A program made the position numbers and the translations under genes. The notes beneath the pieces are model-generated. The model was given only the letters and a program-made list of their open reading frames with translations, ran no database searches and was not told where the DNA came from. From Plecoglossus altivelis (taxonomy: Eukaryota; Chordata; Actinopteri; Osmeriformes; Plecoglossidae), in NCBI GenBank assembly GCA_036571765.1, contig BROE01000019.1, forward strand, positions 7,945,021-8,009,020: 64,000 nt of DNA, given 5' to 3'. Below, piece by piece: positions 25,339 through 37,515 of the stretch (position 1 is the stretch's first letter; every line of letters begins with the position of its first letter).

Positions 25339-25537
25339 TGTGGATGGACGGCGGGAACCGATCAGCAAAGTTGGCACAATTAATTAAGATAGCTTGTTCT
25401 TTTCGTTTATCTCTCACCCATGAGAGCGTTATGAACTTCCAGTTGCACTGAAACTCGACTAACCTAAACTTAAAGTAACTGGATCCAGTCCTTTCTACTC
25501 TAAATCATATACTGACTGTGAGCAAGCTTGTGGAGGT

Positions 25538-25547
25538 CCTTTATAGG
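25538..25547 (-). promoter_or_regulatory. npas4 TATA box embedded in a perfect CArG box
   Basis: CCTATAAAGG on the npas4 strand, about 200 bases upstream of the start codon. It fits CC(A/T)6GG for SRF and also contains TATAAA. Initiation would be expected near 25510. Immediate-early genes are often SRF controlled; the role here is inferred. Confidence 0.6.
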
Positions 25548-25695
25548 CATTGCCTGCCCCTCCATCTCTGTATTTCTCTGCGCCCCCCCCCCTCCCAACC
25601 CCCCTTTCCATCGCTCTCTCTTTCTCTCACACACACTCTCACTCACTTGTTCTCTCTCTCTCTCGCGCACCCAAACACTTAAGGTGAGCGGTGGA

Positions 25696-25704
25696 CGCCC
25701 ACGC
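25696..25704 (-). promoter_or_regulatory. Consensus EGR site (GCGTGGGCG) upstream of npas4
   Basis: Exact nine-base EGR1/Zif268 consensus on the npas4 strand, about 150 bases upstream of the TATA/CArG element. Confidence 0.5.
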
Positions 25705-27919
25705 GCCACTCCCGCCTTTTCTCTCCATTGGAGATGCTTTGAGAATTTAGCCTTGTATTTGTACCTTCTCTTTACATTTCTTTATCTGTCCAGATTATTT
25801 ATTGAACACGGGGCCATCAAATACACGGTTTGACTGCAACGCCGTCTCTTTTTATAGCTCTCTTCATTCCGAAACTGATTTGCCCTGAAAACAAGCCTTG
25901 TGGGCTCGCCATGAACGAACATTGAACCACCGTGATCAATGTGAAATTGAGTTTTTTTTTCTCCTGAAACAATTGAGCCATGGACCCTGAAGGATAAATA
26001 TGAAAACAGGCTACTGCGAATGAAGTTATTACTCTTCTCAGGTTGATAGTCTTAAGGGAGATGGGCCTGCTGTTTCTACACCTTCTCCACTCCATGGGGA
26101 GCAGGTATTTTTCGTGGGTGGTTAGACCATCTGTTAAAAATATTAAATAGTGACGAGAGTATATTTCTCAAACACATGTTTTTTTTCTCAACGTATAAAT
26201 GTACATATATAGATGCAAATGGTTTAGTCTTTTTACTGAGCCTGCTTGTTATGTGATCATAGACTAAACATGTTAGAGTCCCTGCAGATGTCCTTTACCT
26301 GTTTAATCCTTTCTGCTCTGTCTTCATTCATCAAGTTGCTGCTTGTATCCATCCATGTGCCCATGGCAACAGTCCTTCTGTTACTAAGTAACCGCATTGG
26401 TGCTCACAAAGATATTCAAGGAAAAATGAAACATCTCATGGACACAATGTCAGCTTCTATTTATGAGTTTAGCTCAAAATATTTGACTCAGACAATCAAG
26501 CATTGCAGCTCAAGCCCAAGATAGACACGGTTGTCTGAAAAGTCGATTTGACTTTTTATCTCATTGTGTAGTTTTGTGTTTATCCGTGATACAAATTATT
26601 TTAAGTTTACATGGACATTCGTACACTTCTGAAAACAGATTTTTCTCTGTAGCCATATTCAAGTATTATAATGAGTCATAATCACTCTTTCATTCGAAGG
26701 AATACAAGTGATTTTTTAAATGAACTGATCAGCAATTATTACTCATCTGATTTGGCACGTTATCCCTTCAGAGAAATGAGCTCAGAGCTCCGAGTTTGAA
26801 GTCGACGCCATTCATGTGTTCCATTACTGAAAGCCTGTTCCGATTACCCTGACCTTTGATCCCTACGCTCCGTCCCCTGGAACCCAGTGGTGAAGTCCCT
26901 GTGCTGTCCCAGGTGTGGTCTAAAGTACCATCTCCCTGGAAGTCCCGCCCACGTCCATCTGGTTTCTCTGTTCCTCCCACAGACCGTCTGTGTTTCGCTA
27001 ACCTGCCTCAGAGCACTAACAGCCTCTTCCTTGTCCTTATGGTCCTGTACTGTACAGCAATACGGTCAAAGCCTGGTTAAGTTACAACAAAACTGGTTGA
27101 GCACATGAGGGGATTGTTTGGGTTTGGATTTTGGTTCACAGAATGCTGATGAAAATCATTTAAAATAAATAATTGCGCCAGTTGATGGTTTTAGCAATCC
27201 TCACACGTTCTCTAAAACATCAAATCTTATTGTGACTCACAGTGTCTTGGTGTTGAATGAGCTAGATGCTATCACTAGATGTTTCAGTCATTATCTATCT
27301 GCAGGGGCAGTGTGAGAAATCGGAGAAAATCTCACCATGTGACTGAACAAGGCCCTGATGGTCACACTTCACATCTCTGGTCTGATTCAGCGCTGAACAC
27401 TGAGCTGGTGGAGAACAATTGGAGTATGTCAGTTGAGCAATCGTACCTTTGAGGTTTCTATGACTAAAACTCCAACGTATGACTATAACATAGCATTCTT
27501 AGACAGTCTTGTGTGGTTGTAGGGATGTGAAGCATCCAAGGGAACAGTAAACTGAACTAAAAGCAATCAAATTAAATGTTGGTACAAAACAAAGATCTGT
27601 TCTCAAGCTACATTGAAACTTTTTTCTCTGACAGTTTCCTGAACACATGGCACAAAAGGCTGTCATCTGCAGACATGGTAAGAATGCACCTGGATTCTAG
27701 AATCCAGAGTCTAGAACACAAAATCCAGAATTTAGAACCTAAAACTGCCAGAGTTCCCCCCCAACCTGCAGTCTCTCTCCACATGACGTGAGGAACACAA
27801 ACAACAACAGCTCTTTGTACGCAAGACAATGAAGCCGTAGCCAGAGAGAATGAGCAGCGGAAGTTATTGAGTAATTCAGTATCCTAAAATAATCTGGAGA
27901 GGGTTCAGTACAAAGGTGA

Positions 27920-27923
<4 letters not shown>

Positions 27924-27959
<36 letters not shown>
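27924..27959. repeat. (AC)n microsatellite
   Basis: About 18 uninterrupted AC units between npas4 and efemp2. Confidence 0.9.
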
Positions 27960-27960
<1 letters not shown>

Positions 27961-28468
27961 CAAACATACAGTCCCCAAAAGTATCTTTTAATATCTTAGA
28001 AGCATATCTTCACAAATAAAACATGACATGAACAAAACATTACAAGATAGTTTTAATCATCTAAAGTAAAACTCAGTTTTGATTTGAAAGATTACTGTTA
28101 TATGAGGGTCAGAATACAGGCAGGTGAACTTAGTTTGTACAGCACATGTAATCATGTATTATCAGGGTTATTTAAGGTTGTACTCTAACTGTTAAAAATA
28201 TAGTGCACATTTAAAGTGGTATTGCAAAGTATTTCATCATGTTTTTGTGTGACAAAGAGCCCCTCTATTATTATCAAAGACTATTATCATTGACTGACTT
28301 GAGTGACTACAAGTTCACGAGAGAAATATTCCACTGCTTCAAACTGTGCTAGGATGGTTCCTTTTTTTCTCTTTCTCTCTCTCCATTCTGAACAGAAGTG
28401 AGTCAGGCCAATGTTCCAGTCTCAGGCACTTCATGTCACCCTTCTGTGTCTCTGTTCCTGTCTTGCTA

Positions 28469-31400
28469 TCAGAAGGTGTAAGGCCCCACGTAGACTGCCA
28501 GGCGCAGGACAGAGCTGGTCTGGTAGCTCATGAGAGGGTTGATAGACACCATCTCCAGGTCCAGACTGTACTCTCTGGGTCCAGTCACCACCCGAGTCAG
28601 GACCAGCATGGCACTGATGTTGTTAATTTGCTGAGAAGACCCAAAACCAGAACGCGTTTCACTTAAAGCACACTTACAAAGTACATGATTTAAAGTAATC
28701 AGTAAGTATTTAAATAGATGTCAAATCAGTACAGATGAAGTACATTTGAAGATGAACAATAATATCTTTCCACTTATTGACACAGGGAGAGGTGGGGAAA
28801 GTTAACACTTGTGTTCTCTTGTGTGGCCAGAATGACCTGAAACTATGCTTAATGCACACACACGCACACCCACGATGAGACATTTAGACTGCATGTGCTT
28901 GATTGAACAAAAAGAAATCTTTCTGATTCACACGCAACATGGCTGCTCATTTCAGTGCTCAAAAGGGTACAAATGTAATTCACCTGCTTTATTTCAGGAT
29001 AACAGGTGGAGTTGCAGAATGTGAAGAGAGCACAAAGGTAAAATAAATGTGACATGTTTCCATGTCACACAGGTAGAGTGCAAGAGAGAGAGCGGACAGA
29101 CTTACAAAACATGAGCTGACTGTATTTCAAGGTCGCGGTGACATCATCAGTAACCCAAGGATACATTTGTTCAGCAGACGAGAGATTCAGCCATCTTGTA
29201 TTAATCTATTTTTTTTATCACCCAGCAACATCTCCCCGGCCCTCACCCGTATGTACATGTCCCCGTCGTGGTTCCCGGCGCGGATGCGAAAGGTGTTATA
29301 GGCCCCGGGGTAGACGCTGGTGGCCTGGATGTGGAACACGTCGGAGGGGACGAAGCGACCGGAGGTGATGCTCATGTAGCGGTGCACGACAGAGAACGGG
29401 AGGCCGGCGCACTCTGGCTTGACCACCGGGCACACACAGCGGCTGGGAGACGGGGAGATGCTGTAAGAGTGTGTGTGTGTGTGTGTGTGTATGTGTGTGT
29501 GTGTATGTGTGTGTGTGCGTGTGTGTGTGTGTGTGCATGTGTGTGCGTGCGTGTGTGTATGTGTGTGTGTGTATGTGTGTGTGTGTATGTGTGTGTGCGC
29601 GTGTGTGTGTGTGTGCATGTGTGTGTGCAGGCATGTGTGCTTTTGTATGCATGTGCACGTGGGCACGCGTGTGTGCATGGGTTTGTGTGTGTGTGCATGT
29701 GTGTGCTAGATGTTTGTCTGCATGCGTGTATTGACCATTTACCTTTCGGACACCTGTACGTAAGGATCCTGACAGCGGTTAGATTCTACACACCGACTCC
29801 CTCCATGGATGTTGAGGCAGGTCTGACCCTGTTCACACGGCTGTGTGTCTGACTCACACTCATTCACATCTAGGAGAGAGACAGAACACAAGAGGGAACT
29901 AAGAGGGAACAACAGTACGTGTGTTTATGTAAGACTTCGTGTTTGTGTGCGAGCGTGTGTGTTTGGATGTGCGCTTTTTACGTTTGCTTATCATACTGTG
30001 TATCGGTTTATGAGACTAGGTTGGGATGTGTACATGTTTTTGTCCATGTCAGTGTGTGCTGGCAGTGTGTCTGACATCCCTCAACCCCTCCTCTCCCTCC
30101 ACCTCCCCCTCCCACTCCCCCTCGTTCTTCCACCATTGGTGGGTTCTAATGGCCTGTTTACCTTGGCACAGCCTGCCCTCCTGGAGCTGGTAGCCCTCGG
30201 GACACGCGCAGGAGAACCCTCCTGGCTCGTTCACACACTGGAACTGGCACATGTAGCTGGAATACCTGCACTCGTCCACATCTGGAGCGGACGAACAGGA
30301 GCCACGATGGGAGAGATGACACAGTAAGACTTCCCTAGATATCCTCACCAGTGTTTCAGCTACCGATAGCGTGATGACACAGTGGATAGAGAGACAGACA
30401 GAGAGAGAGATGGAGAGAGATAAGAAGAGAGAGACAGAAAGAAAGAGAGACAGAGAGAGGTGGAGAAATAGAGAGAGATACACAGATGCAGAGATCCACG
30501 ATCAGACCGTTGCACGAGTGGCTGTCTTGTCCCAGCTCGTATCCCTGATCGCAGCGACAGAGGAAGGAGCCGTATGTGTTATAACACCTCTGCTGGCAGG
30601 GGGCGCTCATCTCACACTCATTGACGTCTGGATGCAATCGAAGGACACCAGGGATGCAGCCAGGGAAGTAAGACAGGCAAGTAAGTTTTAATGGGTCAAA
30701 GGTCACGGAAGGGTAAGCCAACGCTATTATGACGACATGGAGATGGCTGGCGTGGATTGTTGTTGGAGGTGTTTCGTTGACGCGAAGAAAGACTTACCCA
30801 CGCACGAGCGATTGTTTCCGGCCAACCGAAATCCAGACTCACACTCACAGGAAAACGAGCCGGGAACATTGAGGCAGTGATGCTGACAGTATCTGTACCT
30901 GCACTCATCGATGTCTGTGAGAAGAGAGGGGGGGAAAAGAAGCGAAAAATAGAGGAGGGAGGACAGAGGAAAGGGAAGAAGAAATCAATGATAGAGGAGA
31001 AGAGTAAAAAATAAAAAAACAAAGACAAAGAGAGGAGATGGAGGAAGGAACAGTTTATCAGACACAGCCTGACTTGACCCTGAGGGTGGGTTGTAGCTGG
31101 GCGTCACACCTGCACACTGGATGCCGTTCCTGGTGAACCCATCTGGGCAGTGACAGGTGTAGGTGCCCACGGTGTTCACACACAGCTGGCTCAGCGGGCA
31201 GTCATGAAGGTCCAGTTCACACTCGTCCACGTCTGCGAAAAGACGCACATACGCACACGTAGACAGGCGCACGCATACATACGCACAAACATGCATGTGT
31301 TTAAACACAGAAACAAACACGTGCACACAGACACACGCAGACGTACAAAGACAAAGACACACAGACACACATACATACACACACAAACACACAGACATAC

Positions 31401-31517
31401 ACACACAAACACACACACAGCCCATCTCAATTGATTCATAAAAGTGGACTCCCACGCATACTCACTCACACTCCCTGCCCCTTCTTCAACTGAATGTTGA
31501 AACATTCCTTCCCCCTC

Positions 31518-31548
<31 letters not shown>

Positions 31549-31924
31549 CACTGGACATGTGGCTCACCCACGCAGACCTCCCCCTGAGCCTCGTAGCCCA
31601 CAGGACAGGGGTCAAAGGCCTCGTTGGCCTCCATGTCCAGTCCCTGGCTGGGGGGTTCAAGGGCGGTGATGACCGAGGCAGAGCGGGGCAGACACAGGTA
31701 GCCTCCGTAGTGGTTGAAACACTTCCTGTCCCCCTGGCACGCCCCTGGGATGGTCTCACACTCGTTTACGTCTAAGAAAGGAGGGATGAGAGATGAGAGA
31801 GGAGAAGCTTGTGTATGTGTATGTGTGGTGGGGAGGAGGGGGAGTTGTGTGGATGTGGATGTCTGTGTGCGTGTCGGGAGGGGGGATGTCTGTGTGATTA
31901 GCTGTGGATGTGTGTGGGCAGATA

Positions 31925-31983
<59 letters not shown>

Positions 31984-33014
31984 CTTTTTTTGTGGGAAAC
32001 ACAGGAGTGCAGGCTGAAGCAACTAAGATTCGAGCTTAAGAGTAGACAGTTCCGCGGAACCGGCTGACATTTTGGCGTGCTATTATGAGAACAACACCAT
32101 GTGAGGCGCGGCGACAGAACTCTCACGCAGATCAGTGGTGCCATGCATGACATTACAGCCAGAGTCTTATCCACCCACCTTTACAGTGCTGACTCTGAAG
32201 ATCCCACTCATAACCATCTGTGCAGTCCTGGGAGTATGTTTGAGGCAGGACGGACGGAGGAGGGAGGAGAGAGTGATGGGAGAGAGACAGAGAGCCAGAG
32301 AGGCAGGGTGATGGAGGAGGGAGGGAAGGGTGATGGGAGAGAGACAGAGAGCCAGAGAGGCAGGGTGATGGAGGAGGGAGGGAAGGGTGATGGGAGAGAG
32401 ACAGAGAGGCAGGGGGACGGGGGGGAGTGAGTGAGTTAGGCAGAGTGACAGAAGGATGGAGAGAGTGAATGATGAGAGATGGAGAGAGAGGGAGAGAGAG
32501 AGAGAGAGAGAGGTTACACACACAAACTGTAATTTTGGCACTTCGACCAGTGACTCGTTGAAAATGCAAGGCCTTGGATGGACAGAAGCGTTTAGGAAGC
32601 GAGGAGGGAGTGGTTTATCCTCACCATGTAGCTGTCACTGCCCCCCTCAGGGGACTGAGAGGAAGAACTGTGGATGAGAGACAGACTCAAACCCACACAG
32701 CACATCACATACGCTACCTGCATGCTCTCTACACTCCACTGCACTCACACACACACGAAAACACACAGTCACTAGATCACAGTCACATACAGTTTTGCAC
32801 CCGCAAGGTGTCGAGGAATATTCCAGAATCTGCGAGAGAAATGTGGAAAGGGAGAATACAATATGAGTTCAATTGATAGCAACATATTACATTTGATGAC
32901 ATTTGTATGTACATCTCTATACAAACAACTGAAACTTTGTAAGACCCAAAGAATGGCTATGAATGAAAAATAACACCACAGGTTTATTTCATTAACAACC
33001 TCTGGACGCATCAT
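28469..33014 (-). CDS. efemp2: Fibulin-4 (EFEMP2)
   Basis: Secreted extracellular-matrix glycoprotein of the short fibulins; fibulin-4 assists lysyl oxidase loading on tropoelastin. Exons: 32913-33014 (tentative), 32625-32654, 32179-32227, 31568-31771, 31110-31232, 30798-30914, 30508-30627, 30162-30281, 29743-29869, 29247-29442, 28469-28630. They join in phase to 449 residues (human 443). After DCTDGYEWD comes an atypical EGF domain (DVNECETIPGACQGDRKC). Five calcium-binding EGF modules follow, each on its own phase-1 exon and each starting D(V/I)(D/N)EC. The fibulin C-terminal domain has VVHRYMSITS, QATSVYPGAYNTF and the ending VYVGPYTF. The first exon (MMRPEVVNEINLWCYFSF onward) offers a hydrophobic signal-like segment and a GTACAT donor in the right phase, but is inferred only from position and hydrophobicity. 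Fibulin-3 (efemp1) is the alternative; synteny with fibp and cfl1 favours efemp2. Confidence 0.9.
29469..29715. repeat. Long (TG)n tract filling an efemp2 intron
   Basis: About 245 bases of TG repeat with TA, CA and CG interruptions. It occupies most of the 300-base intron 29443-29742. The transcript reads CA repeat. Confidence 0.93.
31250..31432. repeat. CA-rich imperfect microsatellite
   Basis: Interrupted (CA)n with CATACA and CACAGA variants, in an efemp2 intron. Confidence 0.8.
31926..31981. repeat. (TG)n microsatellite
   Basis: About 27 TG units in an efemp2 intron. A GA/CT-rich run also lies at 31513-31551, close to exon 31568-31771. Confidence 0.9.
32249..32412. repeat. 57-bp minisatellite, about 2.9 units, in an efemp2 intron
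   Basis: The word GTGATGGGAGAGAGAC recurs at 32273, 32330 and 32387, an exact 57-base period. The array is purine-rich and begins about 20 bases from exon 32179-32227, so in the transcript it is a pyrimidine-rich stretch before that exon's acceptor. Confidence 0.85.
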
Positions 33015-33848
33015 ATATGAGTGACTTCAGGAAACAGACCCCTTCACCTCCTCTTGGCCAAACTCCTTTCAGAGTCAAACTATTAAAAAGAGGTTAGGAA
33101 ACTCAATACAAAAAGTTTCATACTCACCCAGAAAGGGCTAGGTTTGTCTCTGATTGAAGCTTGGTTCCCCTGCAGATACAGTTACTGTTCACTGAATCAC
33201 AACAAAAGTTGATGAACAGTTTGTACTGCGAAATAAACTCTGCAGTTGTCTGAGGTAAACTAGCAGAATGGCTGCCAGTGGCAGTGTGAAGGTGTGTGAG
33301 AGAGAAGCTCTGGGAAAGTGTGTTGGTGGAGAAAAGGGGGAGGAGGCAGGAGGGGGAGGGAGACAGGAGGGGGAGGGAGACAGGAGGGGGAGACAGGCTT
33401 CTCTCCCCACCAGGAACCTCTCAGCATCCACACCATGACTCCTCTCTCATCTGTCCATCCTTCCTTCCTCTCATGTTTAGTCAGACGTTCTAGCACAGGA
33501 CAGCATAGGACAGAACAACAACTCCAATTAATTCAGTCATTCGCGGAAGTGTTCTTAAATTCTACGACTTCAAGGGCGAATGGGAAATCTACAGCTCCCA
33601 TTATCCTGGCCAGACCCTGTGCGTCTCTCTTGCCACCTCCTGCCTCACCTCCCCCTCGCCCCCAACCCCTCCAGCTTCTGGCCCTCATCTAACCACACAG
33701 TTGGAGGTTTACAGCCAGGGAAGGGGGGCCCACAGGAATGCAGAGACAAATTAGTGAACAGGAATCAGGAGCCAAAGTTCTGCATGGAAGAAAAGCATCC
33801 ACTCCTCTCTTCTGCTCCTGTTGAATTCATGGACATGTGACATCATCT

Positions 33849-33969
33849 GGTTCCAGAACGCGACTGCGTCTTGAAGACGGGTTGTTCTAGAGCACGCATG
33901 GTTGTGGAACACAGCCGGTTACACAGAGCGCGGCCGGTCGGTTCCGGAACACGACTGGTTCTAGAATGC
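33849..33969. repeat. Degenerate 17-bp tandem repeat
   Basis: Six or seven diverged copies of a unit like GGTTCTAGAACACGACT, with CpG-rich variants such as GGTTCCGGAACACGACT. Confidence 0.6.
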
Positions 33970-34169
33970 AAGTTGTCCAAGGTGTGTTTGTGCCTTTGGT
34001 CCCATGTTGTCATTAGGAAGACAATCTGAAGGGAGTGTCCAGGACCATTTGGTGGAGCGGGGCAAGGCTGTCTGACAGTTGCCCCTCTGAAGGAGTTTTA
34101 TTGATCTCAACTCAGTCCCAACCCCCTCACCAACTGCCCTACACAACTGTAGCCCCCTGTGGCTGGCCC

Positions 34170-34435
34170 ACTCCTTTACACACACACACACACACACTTA
34201 TACACACCCATACATACACTCTCACACATATACACACGTAATCACACACACTCATACATACACTCTCACACATACACAGACATAAACACACACACACACA
34301 CACACACACATATGCATACACTCTATCACATATACACACGTAATCACACACACACATATGCATACACACTCACACATATACACACGTAATCACACACGCA
34401 CACATATGCATACACTCACACACAAACACACACAC
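34170..34435. repeat. CA-rich repeat with higher-order period
   Basis: (CA)n runs alternating with CATACACTCTCACA and ATATACACACGTAATC segments that recur at roughly 50-90 base spacing, 3' of fibp. Confidence 0.85.
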
Positions 34436-34722
34436 AATAACAAATGCTTCAGTAACTGACACATCTGTATAAAACAAATAACTTTACCTCGTATCAATCA
34501 AAACATTAGAATATATAAATCCTGTATAAATACATATAATAAACAAGTCATCCTAGTGCAGCGTGAACAGGGGACTGTGGTCACCATGGAGCAAGTGAAC
34601 ACAGCATCAAAGTTATGCCAAAATAGAGAGGAAGATATTCCAGTGAAACAAACAAAAGTTGGTTGAAAATATTCAGTAGATGTTCAGCCAGGTGGATGAG
34701 TCGGATACGCCATCAGATCTAT

Positions 34723-37515
34723 TCATTCGTGATACATCTTGATGATGCAGCTTCGTATGACGCCCATGTACCTGTCCCACACCAGCTGGTACCTGCAGGG
34801 GAGAGGACACCTTTATGACATCACCACTACAAGGGGAGTCTTCGCAATAACTCTTAGTCATGACACCTGTTTCATCGTACACACACGCCACTCTCTAATC
34901 TGTACAGTACACACACACACACACTCACACACACAGTCACACACAGTCACACACAGTCACACACAGTCACACACAGTCACACACACTAACCTGAATGTAC
35001 AGAGAGAGTGGGCTGCATTAGTGTAGTGAGTGAGGAAGAGGTTGACATCTCCTGCTGTCCATCTGTCAGATCGACATGGCTCAATGAACTGAGACATGAC
35101 AATGATTCTGTTAGCAATGTATCCCATGACACAGCCTCCTATACAGCCCCTAACTAAGATGTTACATTTGCACTTCATTCATTATCACAACACTTCTAGC
35201 TATGTACTGATTTTTTCTACATTCAATTACAGGCAAGATCCAGTGACCACAGGGTTATAGATAACATGGTATATCTGGTTTAAAATGCTGTATTTACCCT
35301 CTCCACAAGGTCGATGAATAAATCTCGGACATCTTTGGTATGTGTTAGCTTGGATGCAATGTTAACCAGTGCTCTTGACAGATGCTGTATGTAGACAGGG
35401 TACAACAACAGTTATTCCTTTGTACATGTGTAGGTTCATATGTGTGTGAGAGAGAGAACCGGGCGAAATGGAGCCTCACTTTGAAATTAGCTTCCATCTC
35501 GTTGAACACTTTGATCTTCCCACGAAGAGCACCACACACCAGACTAACAGGGACGTAAACATCAGCGCTAAGTAGCCAACAGTTTGGTGTAAATCTGCAT
35601 ACAAATCTACATTTACTGTCTTCTCGTATGGCTATCATACCTTTTATGGTGGTCCAGCATATCTTTATCGTTGATCAAAATCTTGATATCTTTCAGTTCA
35701 TGCAGAAACTCCTTCTCTAAGTCAACATCCATGTCATCAACCATATTGTCTGGGAAGAGCACAAAGGAAACCGGGTATTTGTTTTTTTGTAGTTATGTAG
35801 CCCTCTAAAAAACTATCCTTTGACCTCTATGTCATACAGAGACTTTGCTACCACCACTGGCTGTCTTGACAGTCCATTTTCTGTGTGGATGTATATGCTA
35901 ACTCTCTCTCCAACCGATTGGTTGTCTGATACGTATATGACTAAGTACACCTGTTTGAACATAAACTGTGACACCGTTCCCGTGGAGACGATCGCCAACA
36001 TCCACCACAAACGTACCCACGGCTCCTACGGTCCAGTAGCTGATGAGCTGGCCTGCGCAGAAGGCAAAGTCCTGGAAGGAGAGGTACTGAAGTTTCCTTT
36101 TCCCTGTCTCAAAGCGACTGTTGGCAAAGAACACAACAGCAGCGTAATCCCTGAGGAGCAGAGAGCACCGCGTCAGAGATACCGTTAAATTATCAGCAGA
36201 AATAAAAGCAGGATATTCAAAATTGCCCCCAATTACCAATAACATGAGTACGATCATCTTCTTTCTTTATCAGACATTAGAAAGAGATTCTGCCTATATT
36301 CTTAGTTTGACTTCGGCACATTATTTTGTTTTTCACAGAGATGTGGTGAATTACCTGGCCAGTGCATCAGAGAGCAGGAAGTGGCGCTGAATGTTTTCCA
36401 CAAGTGGGCCTTTTAGTTCTTCCACCACTTTGAACACTCGCTTGAAATTATCAAACTGGGGAAAAGAAATGGGGGGACAACAGCAGACTTTGGATTTTGA
36501 CCTCTTAAACCACGCTAGTGTCAATGTTATTCTGATCAGACTCTGGTAACCATAGCACAGAATTTTAAGGCCCGGGAACAAGTGGATATCCATGGCAACG
36601 TCACTGAGAGTTCCGCTGATCTAACACACAAATAGATACTGCTCCTCTTCGGTGAGTCAGTCGCACCTGTCGCCTGCAGCTCTTCAGAGCCACGCCTGTT
36701 TTGGAGCTGACGTCCTCCAGGTCTCTCTTAGTCCCCTTAGACAGCTTCTTACCCAGCACCTCTCGGGCAAACGCACTGTCAAACTCATAATATCTAGGGC
36801 AACATATAACCAGCCACACAGACAGTTGGTAAAGTTGACCAGGTGAGGGAAAACACACAAGGTACAGTTAAGTAGTTCAGAGGTTTAAGTCCCCCCTTGT
36901 ACTGAACAGTGATTTGAATAAAAACATCTGCTAAATGAATACCTTACAACCATAACATGACATGACATTGGGAAAGATAAACCACACCACTCCAAACCTC
37001 TCAATGAGCATGCTCTGACTCTGAGGCGGGATCTGAAACAGCAGCTGATTGGATAGCTTGACGGGGCAGTGTAGTAGACGCTCGCACATGTGGAAGGTCC
37101 TGAACTGGTCCATGGTGTCGCTGTATAGAACTTCAGCACTCACGTCGCAATCCATCATGGCTCGGCAATCCAGACGCGCTTTCACTGCATCTGCCACTAG
37201 GGGGCAGTGTGGAGACCGACAGGTGGTAGAAAGTGGAACAATATTGGGTCAGTCGAACTACAAAACATTTGCAAGGCACACACGTATGCACTTCTGCAAT
37301 ACAGACACTATTAATAAGGTTAACAGAGGCTTTATTATAAGAAGCCATTATTGATCTTTTTGTGAATGAATAAATAAATACATGTTATTTTGAGGTATAA
37401 GAGAAATCACGCAACAGTTCCAATACAAACCTGTATATCCGTCCAACCAAAGATGATAGACAGCAATGTCGATTATTGTTGAGTTCCCCACAAACACGTC
37501 GAGTTCCAGAGACAT
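34723..37515 (-). CDS. fibp: Acidic FGF intracellular-binding protein (FIBP)
   Basis: Intracellular protein that binds internalised FGF1 and is implicated in mitogenic signalling. Ten exons join in phase to 357 residues, the human isoform length as remembered: 37431-37515, 36998-37196, 36667-36793, 36355-36455, 36017-36150, 35641-35749, 35480-35543, 35298-35384, 34991-35088, 34723-34792. Diagnostic stretches are MSLELDVFVGN at the start, HLWLDGY, EVLGKKLSKGTK, CRRQFDNFKRVFKVVEELKG, NSRFETGKRKLQYLSF and the ending IIKMYHE. An acidic Asp/Met-rich linker (DNMVDDMDVDLEKE) lies near residue 205. No membrane segment or catalytic motif is visible. Position between efemp2 and cfl1 matches the human 11q13 cluster. 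Confidence 0.96.
34929..34985. repeat. 10-bp tandem repeat ACACACAGTC
   Basis: About five copies directly beside the donor of fibp exon 34991-35088, starting about 5 bases into the intron. Confidence 0.88.

Larger units (their letters stand above)
25339..28468. other. npas4 promoter and npas4-efemp2 intergenic region
   Basis: The proximal 400 bases hold the npas4 promoter elements listed separately and an inverted CCAAT near 25724. Further right, 25850-28450 is AT-rich with no recognised gene. It contains an octamer word ATGCAAAT (26213-26220), a cluster of TCTAGAAT-like short repeats (27693-27745) and an (AC)n tract (27924-27959). Distal activity-dependent enhancers would be expected here but cannot be recognised by eye. 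Confidence 0.5.
33015..34722. other. efemp2 5' region and efemp2-fibp intergenic region
   Basis: A donor-like GTGAGT (minus strand, about 33122-33127) may end a non-coding efemp2 leader exon. The region also contains polypurine runs at 33330-33395, a degenerate 17-base repeat at 33849-33969 and a long CA-rich tract at 34170-34435. An AATAAA on the minus strand at 34097-34102 could be a distal fibp polyadenylation signal. No protein gene seen. Confidence 0.45.

Noticed and set aside
26768..26980. Possible exon or conserved element upstream of npas4 (GC-rich patch)
   Set aside because: Some splice-like words are present but no protein similarity; cannot be supported without a conservation comparison.
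29268..29852. Long Cys/Val and His/Thr open frames over the TG tract
   Set aside because: Translations of a dinucleotide repeat; artefacts.
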